Assembly (NCBI RefSeq): GCF_004341625.1
Contig: NZ_SLZG01000010.1
Coordinates: forward strand, 62,001-126,000
Length of the DNA stretch: 64,000 nucleotides
Origin: Rhizobium sp. BK376
Lineage (GTDB): Bacteria > Pseudomonadota > Alphaproteobacteria > Rhizobiales > Rhizobiaceae
Reading direction: 5' to 3'
The notes beneath the pieces were generated by a model. It worked only from the letters and a program-made list of their open reading frames with translations, did no database searches and was not told the origin of the DNA. Position 1 is the first letter of the stretch; each line of letters starts with the position of its first letter. Positions 58,884 to 64,000 of this stretch are shown here, one piece after another. A program made the translations under genes and the position numbers.

Positions 58884-60868
58884 GACGCCTCCTTCGGCTC
58901 CAGCGATAGCAGAACCGTACCCTCGGCAACCTGATCGCCCTCCGCGACATGAACGTTTTCGACCACACCATCATCCATGGCTGCCAGAGTCAGCTCCATC
59001 TTCATCGCTTCCATGACGATCAGTGCATCGCCGGTGGAGACGGTATCGCCGGGACGTACTCGAACGATCTTGACGAAGCCCGGCATCGGCGCCACGAGAT
59101 GGTCGCTGCCGGCAGCGTGGTCGACACCGCCAGCCAGCATATCCGGCACATGAAACTCATGAGCCTTGCCGTCGGCAAGCAGCGTCATCCGCTGAGGCGA
59201 TCCGAATATCTGGATGCGCATCTGACGCCCGTCGACCTCCATGAGGCAACCATCCTCGAGACGTCGAATGATGCGGGTTGCGGTCATGCGCTGATCGGTC
59301 TGGACGACGAACAGATCCCGTCCCTTGGCAATGACCCTAAGAAGAATGCGGCCATAAGCATGTTCCAGTGTCACGATGCGGCTCATCTCGCCCCATTGCT
59401 GCCAATGGCCAAGGGCCTGCCAGGGGTCGTTCGCGTCGAAGGCCCGGTGGACATCCAGCGACAGAACCGCGGCCGCGGCGACGATTGCGTCACCCGGCGG
59501 TTCGATTGAAGTCAACGCGTCCACCTGGCGATCGATCAGCCCGGTATCGGGATGGCCGGCGACGAAATCGCCCTGCTTGCTGAGCCGCGTCAGGAAATCC
59601 AGATTTGTCGTAACCCCACCGATCCGGCATGCCTGCAGGCCGCGCGTCAGTTTTCCAAGCCCTTCGCGGCGGCTGGGCGCGTGGACGATCAGCTTTGCGA
59701 TCAGCGGATCATAATAGGGCGACACCTGATCGCCAGCCCTGACGCCGGTATCGATCCGCACGTCGTCATCGGGAAAGGTCAGGTGCGACAGCGTGCCTAT
59801 CGCGGGAAGGAAAGCATGAGCGGGATCCTCCGCATAAATCCGTGCCTCAAAGGCCCAACCGTCGATTTCGAGATCGGCCTGCTTCTTCGGCAGCGGTTCG
59901 CCGGCGGCAACGCGCAGTTGCCACTCGACCAGATCGAGATGAGTAATCGCCTCAGTGACGGGATGCTCGACTTGCAGTCGGGTGTTCATTTCCATGAAGA
60001 AGAAGCGATCCGGCCATAGGCCGCTCGATGCATCGACGATGAATTCGACAGTCCCAGCACCGCGATAGCCGATAGCCTGCGCTGCCCGAACGGCGGCGTC
60101 GCCCATCGCCCGGCGCATCTCGTCGGTCATGCCAGGGGCCGGCGCCTCTTCGATCACCTTCTGATGCCGGCGCTGCAGCGAGCAATCGCGCTCGAAGAGA
60201 TGCACCATATTGCCATGTCGATCGCCGAAGACCTGGATTTCGATATGCCGGGGCTGGACGAGGTATTTCTCCACCAGCACGGCATTGTCGCCGAAAGCCC
60301 CCTGCGCCTCCCGCCGGGCCGCATCGAGTGCTGAGGAGAAATCCTCCGACCGCTCCACCCGTCGCATGCCCTTGCCGCCACCGCCCGCGCGAGCCTTGAT
60401 GATGACGGGATATCCGATCTCTTCGGCACGCTCTGCCAGAAAGCCGGCATCCTGATTATCGCCGTGATAGCCGGGAACGATCGGAACGCCCGCCCGCTCC
60501 ATGAGCATTTTCGCCACATCCTTGCGCCCCATGGCGCGGATGGCATCAGGAGGCGGACCGATGAACACAAGACCAGCGGCTTCGACGGCCGCGGCAAAAT
60601 CGCCGTTCTCGGAGAGAAATCCATAGCCCGGGTGAACGGCCTGGGCACCCGAGCGCCTTGCGACCGCGACGATGCGCTCGATCGAAAGATAACTCTCGGC
60701 GGCAGGCGCAGCACCAAGCCGAAATGCTTCATCGGCTAGCTCGACGTGCAAGGCGCCGATATCGGCATCGGAATAGACGGCGGCAGTGCGGATACCCATC
60801 CGCTTTGCCGTCCGGATGACGCGGCAGGCAATCTCGCCCCTGTTGGCTATGAGGATCTTGTCGAACAT
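58880..60868 (-). CDS. liuD: 3-methylcrotonyl-CoA carboxylase alpha (biotin) subunit
   Basis: A 662-residue subunit with biotin carboxylase at the N-terminus (MFDKILIANRGEIACRVIRTAKRMGIRT, GGGGKGMRRVERSEDFSSAL, MEMNTRLQVEHPVTEAITHLDLVEWQLRVAAGEPL) and a biotinyl domain at the C-terminus with the biotin lysine in VMEAMKMEL. Between them is the region that binds the beta subunit. It lies 7 bases after the beta subunit gene, and the pair carboxylates 3-methylcrotonyl-CoA in leucine breakdown. Other acyl-CoA carboxylases have the same plan; the HMG-CoA lyase neighbour selects this one. Confidence 0.92.
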   Translation of the reverse strand: MFDKILIANRGEIACRVIRTAKRMGIRTAAVYSDADIGALHVELADEAFRLGAAPAAESYLSIERIVAVARRSGAQAVHPGYGFLSENGDFAAAVEAAGLVFIGPPPDAIRAMGRKDVAKMLMERAGVPIVPGYHGDNQDAGFLAERAEEIGYPVIIKARAGGGGKGMRRVERSEDFSSALDAARREAQGAFGDNAVLVEKYLVQPRHIEIQVFGDRHGNMVHLFERDCSLQRRHQKVIEEAPAPGMTDEMRRAMGDAAVRAAQAIGYRGAGTVEFIVDASSGLWPDRFFFMEMNTRLQVEHPVTEAITHLDLVEWQLRVAAGEPLPKKQADLEIDGWAFEARIYAEDPAHAFLPAIGTLSHLTFPDDDVRIDTGVRAGDQVSPYYDPLIAKLIVHAPSRREGLGKLTRGLQACRIGGVTTNLDFLTRLSKQGDFVAGHPDTGLIDRQVDALTSIEPPGDAIVAAAAVLSLDVHRAFDANDPWQALGHWQQWGEMSRIVTLEHAYGRILLRVIAKGRDLFVVQTDQRMTATRIIRRLEDGCLMEVDGRQMRIQIFGSPQRMTLLADGKAHEFHVPDMLAGGVDHAAGSDHLVAPMPGFVKIVRVRPGDTVSTGDALIVMEAMKMELTLAAMDDGVVENVHVAEGDQVAEGTVLLSLEPKEAS

Positions 60869-60875
60869 CGCCGCC

Positions 60876-62483
<1,608 letters not shown>

Positions 62484-63647
62484 CTATGCCGTTTCCGAAA
62501 AGAGTTCTCGCCCGATCAGCATGCGCCTGATTTCCGATGTGCCGGCGCCGATCTCATAGAGCTTGGCGTCGCGCAGCAGACGGCCGGCGGGATAGTCGTT
62601 GGTATAGCCATTGCCGCCCAGCGCCTGGATTGCCTCGAGCGCCATGCCGGTTGCATGCTCGGCGGCATAGAGGATGCAGCCTGCTGCGTCCTTTCGGGTC
62701 GCCTCACCACGATCACAGGCTGCGGCCACGGCGTAGACATAGGCGCGGGCCGCATTCATCGTCACATACATATCGGCAAGCTTGCCCTGCATCAGCTGGA
62801 ATTCGCCGATTGCCTGGCCGAACTGCTTTCGCTCGTGCAGATAGGGAATGACCACGTCCATGCAGGCGGCCATGATGCCGAGCGGGCCGGCGGACAGCAC
62901 CACGCGCTCATAATCGAGGCCGGACATCAGCACGCGTACACCGCCGCCGACGCTGCCAAGCACATTCTCCTCGGGCACCTCGCAATCACGAAAGACAAGC
63001 TCGCCGGTGTTGGAGCCGCGCATGCCGAGCTTGTCGAGCTTCTGGCCGGTCGAGAAGCCCTTGAAGCTTTTCTCGATCAGGAAGGCGGTGATGCCCCGCG
63101 GTCCGGCCTCCGGATCGGTCTTGGCATAGACGACCAGCACATCGGCATCAGGGCCGTTGGTGATCCACATCTTGCTGCCGTTCAGGACATATCGGTCACC
63201 GCGCTTTTCGGCGCGCAGCTTCATCGCGACGACATCCGAACCGGCCGCCGGCTCCGACATGGCGAGTGCTCCGACATGCTCGCCGGATATCAGCTTCGGT
63301 AGATAGCGTTTCTTTTGCTCATCCGACCCGTTTCGGCTGATCTGATTGACGCAGAGATTGGAATGGGCACCGTAGCTCAAGCCCACAGAGGCAGAGGCAC
63401 GGCTGATCTCTTCCATCGCGACGCAATGGGCGAGATAGCCGAGGCCGGCGCCGCCATAAGCTTCAGGCGCGGTAATGCCGAGCAGGCCAAGAGCACCCAT
63501 CTCCCGCCAGAGAGCCACCGGAAAGTTGTTTTCTCTATCGATAGAAGTTGCAAGCGGCGCAATGCGCTCGTCAGCAAAGCGACGAACACTTTCGCGCAAT
63601 GCTTCAGTATCTTCCCCCAGAGCGAAGTTCAGTCCGCCTGAATACAT
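62484..63647 (-). CDS. liuA: Isovaleryl-CoA dehydrogenase
   Basis: A 387-residue FAD-dependent acyl-CoA dehydrogenase and the first gene of the leucine operon, oxidising isovaleryl-CoA to 3-methylcrotonyl-CoA. The flavin contacts are in LAMSEPAAGSDVVAMKLRA and MWITNGPDADV. The catalytic glutamate is expected in LDYERVVLSAGPLGIM, the position used by isovaleryl-CoA dehydrogenases rather than the C-terminal site of short-chain enzymes. The C-terminus IGAGTSEIRRMLIGREL is standard. AGGGAGGAG lies just before the start (tctcctccct at 63649-63658). Confidence 0.93.
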   Translation of the reverse strand: MYSGGLNFALGEDTEALRESVRRFADERIAPLATSIDRENNFPVALWREMGALGLLGITAPEAYGGAGLGYLAHCVAMEEISRASASVGLSYGAHSNLCVNQISRNGSDEQKKRYLPKLISGEHVGALAMSEPAAGSDVVAMKLRAEKRGDRYVLNGSKMWITNGPDADVLVVYAKTDPEAGPRGITAFLIEKSFKGFSTGQKLDKLGMRGSNTGELVFRDCEVPEENVLGSVGGGVRVLMSGLDYERVVLSAGPLGIMAACMDVVIPYLHERKQFGQAIGEFQLMQGKLADMYVTMNAARAYVYAVAAACDRGEATRKDAAGCILYAAEHATGMALEAIQALGGNGYTNDYPAGRLLRDAKLYEIGAGTSEIRRMLIGRELFSETA

Positions 63648-64000
63648 TTCTCCTCCCTCCCCGTTCAGCCTCAGTCAGGCTGCATGCGGCATGCGTGGCT
63701 TCTTCTCCCTCGACGTTTCATATGCGTCCATGCGCTGCGAAACCTGCACCATGATATCTGGGACGACCGCCTCCTTGACCGGCCCGAAACCACGAAAGGA
63801 TCGGGCAAAACTCCACGAAGGTTCTTAGCCGAGCAAGTTGGCGCAGCAGCCGCAAAATCCAAGAGCCGAACTCCCCTTTCTTCGGCCATCCATTCGGCTC
63901 TTTGCCTGCAAGCTGACGCGCATGTTTGCGGCTTGTTTGGTTTCTCCTCAAAAACCGATTGGATCGCCTTCGCAATCCTGACCACGTGCTTTTGATATTA
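63648..64000. other. Right edge without an identified gene
   Basis: This 353-base stretch upstream of the leucine operon contains overlapping frames on both strands (63671-63985 and 63718-63975 on -, 63684-63995 on +), none with a family resemblance or a convincing ribosome site. It should hold the promoter of the leucine operon. The frames could also belong to a decayed gene or to one that continues past the window. Confidence 0.35.

Overview
This is about 64 kb of GC-rich DNA from an alphaproteobacterium of the Rhizobiales, most likely Rhizobium or a close relative. The evidence is the rhizobial protein families, a small RNA of the alpha-r14 (NfeR1-like) type with anti-Shine-Dalgarno loops, GGAAC-N18/19-TT promoters of the EcfG/RpoE2 general stress type, and a Ku/LigD end-joining locus. 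Genes are tightly packed in short operons with many ATGA overlaps. I saw no transposon, prophage, CRISPR array, rRNA or tRNA. The many transport and catabolic islands suit either a chromosome or a large secondary replicon.

1-8.7 kb: a branched-sugar (D-apiose/D-apionate) catabolic island. It holds the end of a sugar ABC permease, a Gfo/Idh/MocA dehydrogenase, an ApnL-type lactonase and a DhaK/DhaL dihydroxyacetone-type kinase on the + strand. Facing them is a translationally coupled RuBisCO-like protein plus DUF1537 kinase pair, and a divergent GntR regulator. 8.9-9.4 kb: the small RNA, then an orphan BrnA-like antitoxin.

9.4-17.5 kb: a peptide-uptake module (binding protein, DppB, DppC) divergent from a ROK regulator, a gamma-glutamyltransferase and a fused two-domain ABC ATPase. 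A second module of the same design lies at 40.9-53.2 kb: two paralogous binding proteins, a GntR regulator, DppB, DppC, a second gamma-glutamyltransferase, a DUF1028 protein, a fused ATPase, an AstE/AspA-type metallohydrolase and a leaderless amino-acid-binding-like protein. Neither transferase has a signal peptide, so the likely scheme is import of a gamma-glutamyl-type compound followed by cleavage in the cytoplasm. The substrate cannot be read from the sequence.

17.6-27 kb: a 1-Cys peroxiredoxin, an orphan CysP-type thiosulfate-binding protein, NAD synthetase, a short-chain dehydrogenase, two small proteins, the sulfate importer sbp-cysT-cysW-cysA and a CopD/HemJ-like membrane protein. 27-31.4 kb: an EEP-family hydrolase, a cardiolipin synthase and the trehalose enzyme TreZ.

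31.4-39.2 kb: a stress and DNA-repair island with DUF2934, DUF3175, a glutathione transferase, Ku, LigD, a second Ku, a DUF2188 protein and several small proteins. At least five genes or operons here, including the one with the second Ku and LigD, are preceded by GGAAC-N18/19-TT boxes. 39.3-40.7 kb: an amidase.

53.2-57.2 kb: an EamA-type exporter, a DEAD-box RNA helicase and a RES-Xre toxin-antitoxin pair. 57.2-63.6 kb: a leucine/isovalerate degradation operon, transcribed leftward as isovaleryl-CoA dehydrogenase, methylcrotonyl-CoA carboxylase beta and alpha, HMG-CoA lyase and methylglutaconyl-CoA hydratase. The last 350 bases hold nothing I can identify.
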